Shown here piece by piece: positions 46,186 through 55,799 of a stretch of 64,000 bases of DNA. The notes beneath the pieces are model-generated. The model saw nothing but the letters and a program-made list of their open reading frames with translations, searched no databases and had not been told where the DNA came from. Source of the stretch: Stappia indica. Lineage in GTDB: Bacteria > Pseudomonadota > Alphaproteobacteria > Rhizobiales > Stappiaceae. The position numbers and the translations under genes are program-made. Within the stretch, counting starts at the first letter, position 1, and each line of letters begins with the position of its first letter. The stretch lies in the NCBI RefSeq assembly GCF_001696535.1, contig NZ_MBQE01000003.1, positions 372,001 to 436,000 on the forward strand, in the 5' to 3' direction.

Positions 46186-47394
46186 ATGACGGATGTGAGT
46201 GCGGACAGCGAGCTCTTCTACCAGTCCCTGCCGGTGTTCAGCGAATTCGCAAAGGTCAGCGATGCCACGGCCTTTGCTCCCATGCCCGAAGACTGGACGC
46301 TGCTGGCCTCCGATATCGTGCGCTCGCGTGATGCGATCGCCGCCGGGCGCTACAAGGACGTCAACATGGTGGCGGCTGCGGTGGTCACTGCCGTACTGAA
46401 TGTCGCCGGGCGTGCCGACCTTCCCTTCGTGTTCGGCGGGGACGGTGCGCTGGTTGCGGTGCCGCCCGCCCTGGTGGAGGCGGCGAGCCGTGCGCTGGTC
46501 TCCGTTCGTGTGATGGCGCGACAGACGAGCGACCTTCGGCTGCGCGTCGCCGCGATCCCGGTCGCGGCGCTGCGCGAGGCAGGTGCCGATCTCCGCGTCG
46601 CGAAGTTCGAACTCAGCCGAGGCAACAACCTTGCGATGTTCGCCGGCGGCGGCATCGAGCTGGCGGAGACGATCCTCAAGGACGAGGCGCGCGTGGAGCC
46701 GTATCGTCTGGTCGAGCCCGATGTGGTGGAGCCGGCGCCGCTCGACGGCCTGTCCTGCCGCTGGGAGGCGTTGCCGGCGCGCCGGGGGCGGATGGCGACG
46801 CTGCTGCTGCGTCCGGCAAGTGGGCGGGTGGAGGACCTCAGCGGCATTCTCGAGGATCTTCGCGGCATGCTCGGCATCGACCTCACGGGTGCTGATCCCG
46901 CAAGTGCGCCGGTGCGGCGGAGTTCGTTGCGGTTTCGGTTTCCCCCCTCGGGGCTGAAACTGGAAGCACGGATGGTCGGGTGGAAGAGGGGGCGTTGGCG
47001 CACCTATCTGTCGGGCCTGGCGGCGTGCGCCGCCTTCGTCTTCGGCGTTGCCACCGGTCGCCGTCTCGGGCCGTTCGAGCCCGAGCGCTATCTGCACCAG
47101 GTTGCACTCAACACCGATTTCCGCAAGTTCGACGACACCCTGCGCCTCGTGCTGGACCTCGACAGCCGCGAGCTGGGGGCGCTGACCGCGTATCTCGCCC
47201 GCGAGGAGGCGAGCGGACGACTCGCCTACGGCCTTCACGTCTCCAGCGAAGCGTTGATGACCTGCCTCGTCTTCAGCCTCGAGGACAATCGCCATATCCA
47301 CTTCATCGACGGTGCCGATGGCGGATATGCCCGTGCGGCCCAGGACCTGAAGCAGCGACTTGCCGGCGGAATGGCGCAAGGTGCACCTGCCTGA
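46186..47394 (+). CDS. DUF3095 protein
   Basis: A 402-residue soluble protein matching DUF3095: [41 protein letters not shown], and a C-terminal part with [18 protein letters not shown] and [23 protein letters not shown]. The NMVAAAVV...[10 protein letters not shown] pattern is reminiscent of nucleotide-cyclase folds, but that is a guess. Start at 46186. It stands alone, ahead of aroC. Confidence 0.78.
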   Translation: MTDVSADSELFYQSLPVFSEFAKVSDATAFAPMPEDWTLLASDIVRSRDAIAAGRYKDVNMVAAAVVTAVLNVAGRADLPFVFGGDGALVAVPPALVEAASRALVSVRVMARQTSDLRLRVAAIPVAALREAGADLRVAKFELSRGNNLAMFAGGGIELAETILKDEARVEPYRLVEPDVVEPAPLDGLSCRWEALPARRGRMATLLLRPASGRVEDLSGILEDLRGMLGIDLTGADPASAPVRRSSLRFRFPPSGLKLEARMVGWKRGRWRTYLSGLAACAAFVFGVATGRRLGPFEPERYLHQVALNTDFRKFDDTLRLVLDLDSRELGALTAYLAREEASGRLAYGLHVSSEALMTCLVFSLEDNRHIHFIDGADGGYARAAQDLKQRLAGGMAQGAPA

Positions 47395-47489
47395 TCCGCG
47401 ATGGTTTGCTTTTGCGGTTTCCCTCGGTCTCGCGGCGCTTTAGAAGACCTGTGCCAACCCGCTCGTCGGCCATGTTCCGGATCACGCAG

Positions 47490-48575
47490 ATGTCGCACAA
47501 CACCTTCGGTCACCTTTTCCGTGTCACCACCTGGGGCGAGAGCCACGGCCCGGCCCTCGGCTGCGTCGTCGACGGCTGCCCGCCGCGCATCGAACTGACC
47601 GAAGACGAGATCCAGATCTTCCTCGACAAGCGCAAGCCCGGCCAGTCGAAATACACGACCCAGCGGCGCGAGGCCGATGCGGTGCGCATTCTCTCCGGCG
47701 TGATGAGCGACGATCATGGCGTTCAGCGCACCACCGGAACGCCGATCTCGCTGATGATCGAAAACACCGACCAGCGCTCGAAGGACTATTCCGAGATCCG
47801 CGAGAGCTACCGTCCCGGGCACGCCGACTACACCTACGATGCCAAGTACGGCATTCGCGACTATCGCGGCGGCGGGCGCTCGTCGGCCCGCGAGACGGCG
47901 GCCCGCGTCGCCGCCGGTGCCATTGCCCGAAAGGTGGTGCCGGGTCTCGTCGTGCGCGGTGCGCTGGTCCAGATCGGACCCCACAAGGTCGACCGCAGCC
48001 GCTGGGACTGGGACGAGATCGGCAACAATCCGTTCTTCTGCCCCGATGCGACGACGGCTGCGCGCTGGTCGGAGTATCTCGACCAGATCCGCAAGGATGG
48101 CTCCTCTGTCGGCGCTGTCGTCGAGGTGGTTGCCGAGGGCGTGCCGGCGGGGCTGGGCGCGCCGCTTTACGGCAAGCTGGATCAGGAGATCGCCGCTGCG
48201 CTGATGTCCATCAATGCGGTAAAGGGTGTCGAGATCGGCAACGGCTTCGACGCCGCGGCCCTGACCGGCGAGGAAAATGCGGACGAGATGCGCATCGGCG
48301 CCGATGGTCGCCCGCAGTTCCTGTCCAACAATGCCGGCGGTATTCTGGGCGGCATTTCCTCCGGCGAGCCGGTGGTTGCCCGCTTTGCCGTCAAGCCGAC
48401 CTCGTCGATCCTGACGCCCCGCCGCTCCGTCACCCGCTCCGGCGAGGATGTGGATGTGCGCACCAAGGGGCGCCACGACCCGTGCGTCGGCATCCGCGCC
48501 GTGCCCGTCGGCGAGGCGATGGTGGCATGCGTGATCGCCGATCACTACCTGCGCCATCGTGGTCAGGTCGGCTGA
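47490..48575 (+). CDS. aroC: Chorismate synthase
   Basis: A 361-residue flavin-dependent enzyme converting EPSP to chorismate, the last common step to aromatic amino acids. Signatures are [20 protein letters not shown], the central [30 protein letters not shown] and C-terminal [19 protein letters not shown]. The ATG at 47490 matches the family start (MSHNTFG); one at 47472 is also open. The ribB gene starts 68 bases downstream. Confidence 0.96.
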   Translation: MSHNTFGHLFRVTTWGESHGPALGCVVDGCPPRIELTEDEIQIFLDKRKPGQSKYTTQRREADAVRILSGVMSDDHGVQRTTGTPISLMIENTDQRSKDYSEIRESYRPGHADYTYDAKYGIRDYRGGGRSSARETAARVAAGAIARKVVPGLVVRGALVQIGPHKVDRSRWDWDEIGNNPFFCPDATTAARWSEYLDQIRKDGSSVGAVVEVVAEGVPAGLGAPLYGKLDQEIAAALMSINAVKGVEIGNGFDAAALTGEENADEMRIGADGRPQFLSNNAGGILGGISSGEPVVARFAVKPTSSILTPRRSVTRSGEDVDVRTKGRHDPCVGIRAVPVGEAMVACVIADHYLRHRGQVG

Positions 48576-48593
48576 TTTCAGTAATACTGAAAT
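48575..48593. promoter_or_regulatory. Perfect 19-bp palindrome upstream of ribB
   Basis: ATTTCAGTAATACTGAAAT is perfectly symmetric, arms ATTTCAGTA / TACTGAAAT about one central A. It starts at the last base of aroC and ends 50 bases before the ribB start. Two further inverted repeats follow: TTCATT-GTG-AATGAA (48605-48619) and GCATGCCGGCATGC (48634-48647), the latter covering the ATG. I infer an operator for the HTH at the RibB N-terminus. Confidence 0.6.
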
Positions 48594-48643
48594 CTATCCA
48601 GTTTTTCATTGTGAATGAACTCATGTCGCATTAGCATGCCGGC

Positions 48644-49963
48644 ATGCGTCTTGATGCTTGGCTCACGCTCAACAAGGAAACCCGGTCGGCGTTCGCTCGC
48701 CGTGCCGGCCTGTCGCCTGCGGCAGTCACCGCTTTGTGCAATGACCCGGGCGTTTGGGTTTCGCGCGAAAGCGCGGAACGGATCGCCGTCGCCACCGGCG
48801 GCGCGGTCACCCCGAACGACCTGCTCGGCTTGAAAGGATCTACCAACGTGGACATGTCCCAGACACGTGTCGCGGAGGCGCTGCGCGCCTTCGAGCGCGG
48901 CGAAATGCTCGTGGTTACCGACGATGATGATCGGGAGAACGAGGGCGATCTGATCGTCGCGGCCTCGCTCATCACTCCCGAGCAGATGGCCTTCATGGTC
49001 CGCCACACCTCCGGCATCGTCTGCGCTCCGATGACCCGCGACAACGCGCGCCGGCTGCGGCTCGACCCGATGGTCGCCGACAACGACGCGCCGCTCTCGA
49101 CGGCCTTCACCATTTCGGTCGACTATCGCCACGGCCTGACCACCGGCATCTCGGCCGAGGAGCGCTGCTCGACCGTGCGCGGCCTCGCCAACCCCAATGC
49201 AGGGGCGGCGGATTTCGCTCGCCCGGGCCACATCTTCCCGCTGGTCGCCCGCGAGGGCGGCGTGCTCATGCGCTCCGGCCATACCGAGGCGGCGGTCGAT
49301 CTGTGCCGTCTCGCGGGCCTGCCGGAGGTCGGCGTGATCTCCGAACTCGTCAATGACGACGGTACCGTGAAGCGTGGTCCCGAGGTGGCCGAGTTCGCTG
49401 CCCGCCATAATCTCAAGTCGGTTTCGGTGGCGGACCTCATTTCCTGGCGCCAGCGCATGGAGCGCCTGGTCGAGCGGGTCGCCGAGCAGCCGATCGAGAC
49501 GATCGCGGGGCCGGCTTATGCTGTCACCTACTCGACGCCCTATGATCCCATGCACCACGTCGCGGTGGTCTTCGGCGACATTCTGGACGGTCGCAACGTG
49601 CCGGTCCGCCTGCAGCTGGAATCGGTTCTCGACGACGTCTTCGGCGACGCGCGGGTGATGGACGACGTCATGCGGGACTTTGCGGCGCGCGGTCGTGGCA
49701 TCGTCGTGTACCTGCGCGAAGGCTCGGTCGGCGTGGCGCGGCAGGCGCGGCGCGCCCGCACGGATCTGGCGGCGGCCGAGGCCGAAGAGCATCAGTCGGC
49801 GCAGGCGCGCGAGGAGCAGTGGCGGGAAATCGGTCTCGGCGCACAGATCCTAAAGGACCTCGGCGTCAACTCGATCACCCTGCTTGCCTCGCGCCAGCGC
49901 CGCTATGTCGGCCTGGAAGGCTTCGGCATCGTCATCGAGTCGACCGAGATCCGGGAAGCCTGA
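48644..49963 (+). CDS. ribB: 3,4-dihydroxy-2-butanone-4-phosphate synthase with N-terminal HTH
   Basis: A 439-residue protein. Residues 1-62 form a Cro/XRE-like helix-turn-helix (RSAFARRAGLSPAAVTALCN, ending ATGGAVTPNDLLG as in phage-type regulators). Residues about 74-285 are the RibB domain, making the four-carbon riboflavin precursor: DDDDRENEGDL, HTSGIVC, GHIFPLVAREGGVLMRSGHTEAAVDL. The C-terminal third follows the GTP cyclohydrolase II fold, but its zinc cysteines are missing (DDVFGDARVMDDV), so it is probably inactive. Without HTH the protein could start at GTG 48848, with AAAGGA nine bases ahead. Palindromes in the leader suggest self-control. Confidence 0.9.
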   Translation: MRLDAWLTLNKETRSAFARRAGLSPAAVTALCNDPGVWVSRESAERIAVATGGAVTPNDLLGLKGSTNVDMSQTRVAEALRAFERGEMLVVTDDDDRENEGDLIVAASLITPEQMAFMVRHTSGIVCAPMTRDNARRLRLDPMVADNDAPLSTAFTISVDYRHGLTTGISAEERCSTVRGLANPNAGAADFARPGHIFPLVAREGGVLMRSGHTEAAVDLCRLAGLPEVGVISELVNDDGTVKRGPEVAEFAARHNLKSVSVADLISWRQRMERLVERVAEQPIETIAGPAYAVTYSTPYDPMHHVAVVFGDILDGRNVPVRLQLESVLDDVFGDARVMDDVMRDFAARGRGIVVYLREGSVGVARQARRARTDLAAAEAEEHQSAQAREEQWREIGLGAQILKDLGVNSITLLASRQRRYVGLEGFGIVIESTEIREA

Positions 49964-50027
49964 GAGGCTCCATTGTCCTGCGGCGCATGCGCGCAGGAGC
50001 GGAAATATGCTCCGCTGCACAAAAAAG

Positions 50028-50052
50028 GAGGCCGTGCCAATGGCACGGCCTC
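50028..50052. terminator. Perfect stem-loop after ribB
   Basis: GAGGCCGTGCC and GGCACGGCCTC form an 11-bp stem with loop AAT. There is an A6 run on its left and no T run on its right, so on the ribB strand it is not a classic terminator. Confidence 0.45.
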
Positions 50053-50116
50053 AAGTCGATCACTGTGCACGTGGCCCCATCGACCACAACCTGTATTTAG
50101 TAGTTTTTTGTGCCTC

Positions 50117-50275
50117 TTGCATCCCCTAAATGCACCGTATCAACCGGAATTTTCAGGCAATATCAGAATTTTCAACAAGGATTGATTTACCTGTGGTTGC
50201 ATCTTCACTGCGCGGATAGGGTGCATTCATCCGTCTGGTTGCCGCATTTTGCGGTCGTCGCAAGAGGGGATGCAC
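50117..50275. repeat. Inverted repeats TGCATCCCCT around an A+T-rich segment
   Basis: TGCATCCCCT (50118-50127) is repeated inverted as AGGGGATGCA (50265-50274). Related partial copies are ATGCACC (50130-50136), GGTTGCATC (50195-50203) and GGGTGCAT (about 50219-50226). It may be a regulatory cluster before dxs or a relic of a small insertion. Confidence 0.4.
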
Positions 50276-50387
50276 TGCCCGGATTTGCGCCCTATGTGAA
50301 CATGGTGGTATTCACCGGCATGGCCGCCACACGATCGGGAGCGCTTCGACCTCCCGTGTCTCGCGTCGAACCCCTGGGATCGCATCC

Positions 50388-52307
50388 GTGTACAAACGCC
50401 CCGAAACGCCTTTGCTCGACACCGTCAGTTCGCCGAGCGACCTTCGCCAGCTTCCTGAGCGCGACTTGCGCCAGCTTGCAGACGAGCTGCGGGCGGAAGT
50501 GATCGACGCCGTCTCTGTGACCGGCGGACACCTCGGGGCAGGGCTCGGCGTGGTCGAGCTGACGGCGGCGATCCATTATGTCTTCAACACGCCGGACGAC
50601 CGGCTGATCTGGGATGTCGGCCATCAGTGCTATCCGCACAAGATCCTGACAGGTCGGCGGGACCGCATCCGCACCCTGCGCCAGGGTGGCGGTCTGTCCG
50701 GCTTCACCAAGCGCGCCGAGAGCGAATACGACCCCTTCGGCGCTGCGCATTCCTCGACGTCGATTTCTGCCGGGCTCGGCATGGCCGTCGCGCGGGATCT
50801 CGAGGGGCGCGACAACAACATCATCGCGGTGATCGGCGACGGCGCCATGTCCGCCGGTATGGCCTACGAGGCGATGAACAATGCGGGCGCCCAGCACTCC
50901 CGCCTGATCGTCATTCTCAACGACAACGACATGTCCATCGCTCCGCCGGTCGGCGCGATGAGCGCCTATCTGGCGCGTCTCGTCTCCGGGCGGACCTATC
51001 TCACCTTGCGGGACGCCGCAAAGCAGCTGGCCAAGGTGCTGCCGCGTCACCTGCAGCAGAAGGCCGCACGGGCCGAGGAATATGCCCGGGGCTTCTGGAC
51101 GGGCGGGACGATGTTCGAGGAGCTCGGCTTCTACTATGTCGGCCCTGTCGACGGTCACAATCTCGACCACCTGTTGCCCGTGCTGAAGAACGTGCGCGAC
51201 ACCCATCAGGGCCCGGTGCTGATCCACGTCGTCACCCGCAAGGGCAAGGGCTATGCGCCGGCGGAAAATTCTGCCGACAAGTATCACGGCGTTGCCAAGT
51301 TCGACGTGATCACCGGCGAGCAGTCCAAGCCCAAGGCCAATGCCCCGAGTTACACCCGCGTGTTCGCCGAAAGCCTTGTCGAGGAAGCGCGGCACGACGA
51401 GCGGATCGTCGCAATCACGGCGGCCATGCCCGACGGGACGGGCCTGGATCTCTTCGGCGAAGCCTTCCCGGAGCGGACCTTCGATGTCGGCATCGCAGAA
51501 CAGCATGCCGTGACCTTCGCCGCCGGCATGGCGACGGAGGGCTACAAGCCGTTCTGCGCGATCTATTCGACCTTCCTGCAGCGCGGCTACGACCAGGTGG
51601 TGCACGATGTCGCCATCCAGGGGCTGCCGGTCCGCTTTCCGATCGACCGTGCCGGTCTGGTCGGCGCCGATGGCCCGACCCATGCCGGCAGTTTCGACAC
51701 TGCCTATCTCGCCTGCCTGCCCGGTTTCGTGGTGATGGCGGCCGGCGACGAGGCGGAACTGCGCAACATGGTGGCGACGGCAGCCGCCTATGACGAGGGT
51801 CCGATTTCCTTCCGCTATCCGCGTGGCGAGGGTGTCGGCATCGACCTGCCGCAGCGCGGTCAGGTGCTGGAGATCGGCAAGGGCCGCGTGATCCGCGAGG
51901 GGACCAAGGTCGCTCTCCTGTCGTTCGGCAGCCGTCTGCGCGAATGCCTGCTGGCGGCGGACGAACTGGACGCGGCCGGTCTGTCGACCACGGTTGCCGA
52001 CGCGCGCTTCGCAAAGCCGCTCGATGAGGACCTGGTCATGCGGCTCGCCCGCGAACACGAGGTCTTGGTGCTGGTCGAGGAAGGCTCGGTCGGCGGCTTC
52101 GGCTCGCATGTACTGCAACTGCTGGCCGAACGCGGGGCGCTGGATGCCGGCCTCAAGGTCCGTCCGCTTTGCCTGCCCGACCGCTTCATCGAGCATGACC
52201 GGCCGGAGCGCATGTATGCGGAGGCGGGGCTCGATGCCCGCGGCATTCTCCGGACGGTCTTTGCCGCCCTCGGTCGTGATGCGGGGTCCGCGGCGCGACT
52301 GGCCTGA
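50388..52307 (+). CDS. dxs: 1-deoxy-D-xylulose-5-phosphate synthase
   Basis: A 639-residue thiamine-diphosphate enzyme joining pyruvate and glyceraldehyde 3-phosphate as the first step of the MEP isoprenoid route. TPP-binding [17 protein letters not shown], the N-terminal [19 protein letters not shown] and [17 protein letters not shown], and the transketolase segment [17 protein letters not shown] are clear. The start is a GTG at 50388 ([11 protein letters not shown]), matching the usual family start. No dxs operon partner (xseB, hdac) is adjacent; those genes lie 7 kb away. Confidence 0.95.
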   Translation: MYKRPETPLLDTVSSPSDLRQLPERDLRQLADELRAEVIDAVSVTGGHLGAGLGVVELTAAIHYVFNTPDDRLIWDVGHQCYPHKILTGRRDRIRTLRQGGGLSGFTKRAESEYDPFGAAHSSTSISAGLGMAVARDLEGRDNNIIAVIGDGAMSAGMAYEAMNNAGAQHSRLIVILNDNDMSIAPPVGAMSAYLARLVSGRTYLTLRDAAKQLAKVLPRHLQQKAARAEEYARGFWTGGTMFEELGFYYVGPVDGHNLDHLLPVLKNVRDTHQGPVLIHVVTRKGKGYAPAENSADKYHGVAKFDVITGEQSKPKANAPSYTRVFAESLVEEARHDERIVAITAAMPDGTGLDLFGEAFPERTFDVGIAEQHAVTFAAGMATEGYKPFCAIYSTFLQRGYDQVVHDVAIQGLPVRFPIDRAGLVGADGPTHAGSFDTAYLACLPGFVVMAAGDEAELRNMVATAAAYDEGPISFRYPRGEGVGIDLPQRGQVLEIGKGRVIREGTKVALLSFGSRLRECLLAADELDAAGLSTTVADARFAKPLDEDLVMRLAREHEVLVLVEEGSVGGFGSHVLQLLAERGALDAGLKVRPLCLPDRFIEHDRPERMYAEAGLDARGILRTVFAALGRDAGSAARLA

Positions 52308-52577
52308 TATAGGCTGGCCCGAGACAGACTGGTCTGAAAGCGGCACGGCAGGGCGATTTCGCGACCCATGCCTTGAGCGGGCAGCGCCATGCGCCGGCCG
52401 TGCATTGACACTGCCGCGCGAATATTGAAACGGTCCGCTCAACACCGGCACGCGCTTCTGCGCGCCTGCCATTGGTCCTTGGAGTGGCGACCAGCTGCAA
52501 GCCTTGCGTTGCGCCTCTCCCGAAACGCCCTTGCCGGACCGTGAGCGCCGGCACGCAAAATCAGGAAAGAGCGCGAT

Positions 52578-54008
52578 ATGGCGCAGGCGTTGGCCCCGGT
52601 TTCGGCCCTTCTCATCGCGATTGCGCTGCTGGTCACCGGCCATGGCCTGCAAAGTACCCTGATTCCGCTTGCCGGTTCGCAGGCCGGCTTTTCCGACCTG
52701 CAGGTCGGTCTGGTTTCGTCCAGCTACTTCTTCGGTCTCGTTCTGGGCTGCCTCGGCGCGCCTTACGTGATCATGCGCGCCGGTCATATCCGTGCATTCG
52801 CCGCGCTCGTCTCGCTGATGTCGGCAGCGGCGATCCTGCATCCGATCATGGTGGATCCGCTGTCCTGGAGCGCGATCCGCATCATTTCCGGCTTTTGTCT
52901 CGCCGGCTTCTACATGATCGTCGAGAGCTGGCTGAACGAGCAGGCGTCGAACGAGAACCGCGGCACGATCATGTCGATCTACATCGTGCTGGTCTATGCG
53001 GCGATGACGACCGGTCAGCTGTCGCTGACGGTGATGGACATCACCACCTTCGTGCCATTCGCCATCGCCTCGGTTGCCGTCAGCCTGGCGGTCATCCCGG
53101 TCTCGCTGACGACCGCGAACCAGCCTGCACCGATCACCGTGGTCCGGTTCCGCCCGGTGAAGCTCTACCGCAACTCGCCGACGGCTCTCGTCGCGGTGCT
53201 GCTGATCGGCGTCACGCAGGGCGCGCTGTGGATGCTGGCGCCGCTCTATGCGATCCAGATCGGGCTGACGACCAGCCAGGCGGCCTATTTCGCGGCGGCC
53301 TTTGTCGGTGCCGGCGCGATCACGCAGTGGCCCATCGGACGCATTTCCGACAGGCTCGACCGCCGGCTCGTGCTGCTCGGCCTTGCGACTTCAGCCGTGT
53401 TGGTCTGCATCATCTTCATGACCGTGCCGATCGAGGGCGTCACGATGGCGATCCTGCTGGCGCTGCTGGCGGGTGTCGCCACCCAGCCGGCCTACGCGAT
53501 CGCAGCCTCGCACGCCTTCGACCATGCCGACCGCAACGACTATGTCGAAACGTCGTCGGGCATGAATCTGGCTTTCGGCATCGGTTCCTCGTTTGGCCCG
53601 CTCACGGCCTCCTACCTGATGCAGTCGGTCGGTCCCTGGGGTCTTTTCCTGCAGGTGGCGGTAATCCAGGGCCTGATGGGGCTCTACATTCTCTCGCGCC
53701 TGTTCCAGCGCGCAGCCCCGTCCGTCGAGGACAAGACGGACTTCGACTACGCCGCCTCGGCGCAGGTCGGTACGGTGCTCAGCCCCGAGCCGCTGGATCT
53801 GGAGGACCCCTCGGTCATTCCCCCGGAAGAGTTCCCGGCTTACGACTACATCAACGAGGAGAACTCCGAGGAGACGTCCGCTTCGGTCAGCGAGGAATTC
53901 TGGACAAGCGCGCCAGACGAAGACGCAGCTTCGGACGAAACCCGGCCGGAAGGCACCGCGCCGGGGCCTGCGGGGGATGCCGACGAGACCGCGCCGCGTC
54001 GCAACTGA
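52578..54008 (+). CDS. MFS transporter with acidic C-terminal tail
   Basis: A 476-residue MFS permease of the YcaD/UMF-like type with 12 helices (residues about 1-375): FYMIVESWLNEQASNENRGTIMS and GAITQWPIGRISDRLDRR are characteristic. The last 95 or so residues are disordered and acidic (EDPSVIPPEEFPAYDYINEE...), unusual for the family and probably cytoplasmic. The substrate is unknown. A 270-base gap separates it from dxs. Confidence 0.85.
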   Translation: MAQALAPVSALLIAIALLVTGHGLQSTLIPLAGSQAGFSDLQVGLVSSSYFFGLVLGCLGAPYVIMRAGHIRAFAALVSLMSAAAILHPIMVDPLSWSAIRIISGFCLAGFYMIVESWLNEQASNENRGTIMSIYIVLVYAAMTTGQLSLTVMDITTFVPFAIASVAVSLAVIPVSLTTANQPAPITVVRFRPVKLYRNSPTALVAVLLIGVTQGALWMLAPLYAIQIGLTTSQAAYFAAAFVGAGAITQWPIGRISDRLDRRLVLLGLATSAVLVCIIFMTVPIEGVTMAILLALLAGVATQPAYAIAASHAFDHADRNDYVETSSGMNLAFGIGSSFGPLTASYLMQSVGPWGLFLQVAVIQGLMGLYILSRLFQRAAPSVEDKTDFDYAASAQVGTVLSPEPLDLEDPSVIPPEEFPAYDYINEENSEETSASVSEEFWTSAPDEDAASDETRPEGTAPGPAGDADETAPRRN

Positions 54009-54084
54009 CCGTGATCGTCCGTCTCGTCCCGCCTGCGGCATCTCATCGCTCGACCCGCAGCGGCGCTTCGGGCATTGTCGCGCC

Positions 54085-54501
54085 ATGATCCGAAGCTTGA
54101 CCATGCTAGGCGTTTTGCGCCGCGAGGCCCTGCCATTCGTGCTGGCCTGCGCGCTCGCCCTCATGCTGCAGCTGACGGCCATGCCGCTCGCCCTGCCAAA
54201 GGCGGGAAGCGCGGGCGACGAGGCCCTGTCGTCGCTCTGCCTCGGTGGCGTGGGCGCTTCTGCGGAAGAGACGCAGCCGGCGTCCGGCCTGCCGCATCAC
54301 GCGCCCGGCTTCTGCCCCTGTGGTCCGGTCTGCGCGCATTCCGGATCACTCGTCTCTGCGGCGGTACCGTCCGCGGCAGAGCCGGCGCCCCGCGCACATT
54401 CGTCGACCCTCAAGCAGCTCAGTCCTCGCAGCGAGCCGGCTGTCTCAGGCCGCGTGCAGCGGTCTGGCGCGATCCGAGCGCCACCTTCCGTCAGGACCTG
54501 A
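54085..54501 (+). CDS. Cys/His-containing exported protein, DUF2946-like
   Basis: A 138-residue protein with a signal or anchor helix (LPFVLACALALMLQLTAMPLA). The middle holds Cys and His in HHAPGFCPCGPVCAH, like DUF2946 proteins found near copper genes. The rest is Pro/Ser/Arg-rich and poorly conserved. The next genes encode a copper chaperone and an SCO protein, so copper handling is plausible; binding is not proven. Start at 54085. Confidence 0.68.
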   Translation: MIRSLTMLGVLRREALPFVLACALALMLQLTAMPLALPKAGSAGDEALSSLCLGGVGASAEETQPASGLPHHAPGFCPCGPVCAHSGSLVSAAVPSAAEPAPRAHSSTLKQLSPRSEPAVSGRVQRSGAIRAPPSVRT

Positions 54502-54606
54502 TCCGGCGGCGCCGCCCTCGCGGCCGCCGGCAATCTTTTCCGTCCTTGCGCCATGTCCATGTCGCCGCAGGACGGAGCTGCTACACGTCCATCGGGAGAC
54601 GATGAC

Positions 54607-55149
54607 ATGACCAGATTTGCCAAGCTTGCCCTTGCCGCCCTGATTGCGGTTGCCACACTGCCCGCCTTCAACCTGCCTGCGTTCGCGGCCGACGTGACCG
54701 CCGGAAACCTGACCCTTTCGGGAGCCTGGACGCGCGCGACGCCGCCGCGCGCCCGCGCCGGCGGTGGGTTCCTCACCATCGCCAATTCCGGCGAGGCCGA
54801 CCGCCTCGTGTCCGTCTCTTCGCCGGTCTCCACGCGGACCGAGATCCACGAGATGGCCGTGCAGGACGGCGTCATGAAGATGCGCGAGATGGCGGACGGC
54901 GTCGAAGTGCCGGCCGGCGGAACGCTCGAGCTGAAGCCCGGCGGCTATCACGTGATGTTCCTCGAGCTGACCGGTCCGCTCAAGGAAGGAGAAAGCGTGC
55001 CCGTCACCCTGACCTTCGAGAAGGCCGGTACGGTCGAGATGTCGCTCAGTGTCGAGAAGATGGGCGCCAAGGGCATGTCGGGCCACGGAATGGGTCACGA
55101 TATGGGCCAGGGCATGTCCGGCCATGGCCAGCACGGCGCGAAGGAGTAA
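54607..55149 (+). CDS. Periplasmic copper chaperone PCuAC
   Basis: A 180-residue exported protein that delivers Cu(I) to the CuA site of cytochrome oxidase, usually with SCO. The signal peptide ends at AFA-A near residue 28. The copper ligands follow the family pattern: His81 and Met83 in EIHEM, a later Met near 92-95, and His115 and Met117 in YHVMF. The C-terminal tail (about 153-178) is rich in His, Met and Gly, GMSGHGMGHDMGQGM, which can hold extra copper. SCO follows after 6 bases. Confidence 0.92.
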   Translation: MTRFAKLALAALIAVATLPAFNLPAFAADVTAGNLTLSGAWTRATPPRARAGGGFLTIANSGEADRLVSVSSPVSTRTEIHEMAVQDGVMKMREMADGVEVPAGGTLELKPGGYHVMFLELTGPLKEGESVPVTLTFEKAGTVEMSLSVEKMGAKGMSGHGMGHDMGQGMSGHGQHGAKE

Positions 55150-55155
55150 GCCGGA

Positions 55156-55773
55156 ATGTCAGCACTGAAGATCCTTCGTTACGTCGCCTGGGGGGCGGTG
55201 ATCGTCCTGCTCGGCGCCATGGGCTTTGTCGGCTACAAGCAGTATGTCGCGCCGGAAGGCGAAGGGCTGATAGCGCCTCTCGCCAGTATCGGCGGCCCGT
55301 TCACGATGACCGATGCATCGACCGGCAAGACCGTCACCGATGCGGATTTCCGGGGCAAGCCGTCGGCCTATTTCTTCGGCTTCACCTTCTGTCCCGACGT
55401 CTGCCCGACCACCCTTGCCGAAACGCAGATGTGGATCGAGCAGCTCGGCCCGGATGCCGGCAAGATGAACTTCGCCTTCGTCTCGGTCGACCCGGAGCGC
55501 GACACGCCGGAGGTCATGCGCGACTATGTCGCCGCCTTCGACAAGCGTATCCGCCCGCTGACCGGCACGCCGGAGCAGACCGAGGAGATGGTCAAGGCGT
55601 ATCGCATCTATGCCCGCAAGGTGCCGCTGGATGACGGCGACTACACGATGGACCATTCGGCGGCGGTGTTCCTGATGGACAAGGACAACCGGTTCGTCGG
55701 CACGATCGCGTATGACGAAGACCCGAAAAATGCCATGGTGAAACTGCGCCGCCTGATCGATAATGCGTCCTGA
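55156..55773 (+). CDS. SCO1/SenC-family copper/redox protein
   Basis: A 205-residue thioredoxin-fold protein with an N-terminal membrane anchor (residues about 8-28). The copper-binding CPDVC (Cys79, Cys83) and the distal His167 in YTMDHSAAVF are in place. It works with PCuAC in CuA assembly of cytochrome c oxidase or as a thiol reductase. It is 6 bases after PCuAC and is probably coexpressed. A 44-residue membrane protein follows 26 bases later. Confidence 0.93.
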   Translation: MSALKILRYVAWGAVIVLLGAMGFVGYKQYVAPEGEGLIAPLASIGGPFTMTDASTGKTVTDADFRGKPSAYFFGFTFCPDVCPTTLAETQMWIEQLGPDAGKMNFAFVSVDPERDTPEVMRDYVAAFDKRIRPLTGTPEQTEEMVKAYRIYARKVPLDDGDYTMDHSAAVFLMDKDNRFVGTIAYDEDPKNAMVKLRRLIDNAS

Positions 55774-55799
55774 CACCTGATGTGAACCGGACCTTCGAC

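Larger units (their letters stand above)
49964..50387. other. 424-base gap between ribB and dxs
   Basis: No gene seen. It starts with overlapping hairpins (49976-49998, 49993-50018) and the palindromic stem at 50028-50052. The middle (about 50095-50205) is clearly richer in A+T than its surroundings. TGCATCCCCT at 50118-50127 and its inverse AGGGGATGCA near 50265-50274 frame this part. Confidence 0.5.

Noticed and set aside
48576-48643. FMN riboswitch before ribB
   Set aside because: Only 68 bases separate aroC and ribB, and the conserved FMN-element blocks are not there.
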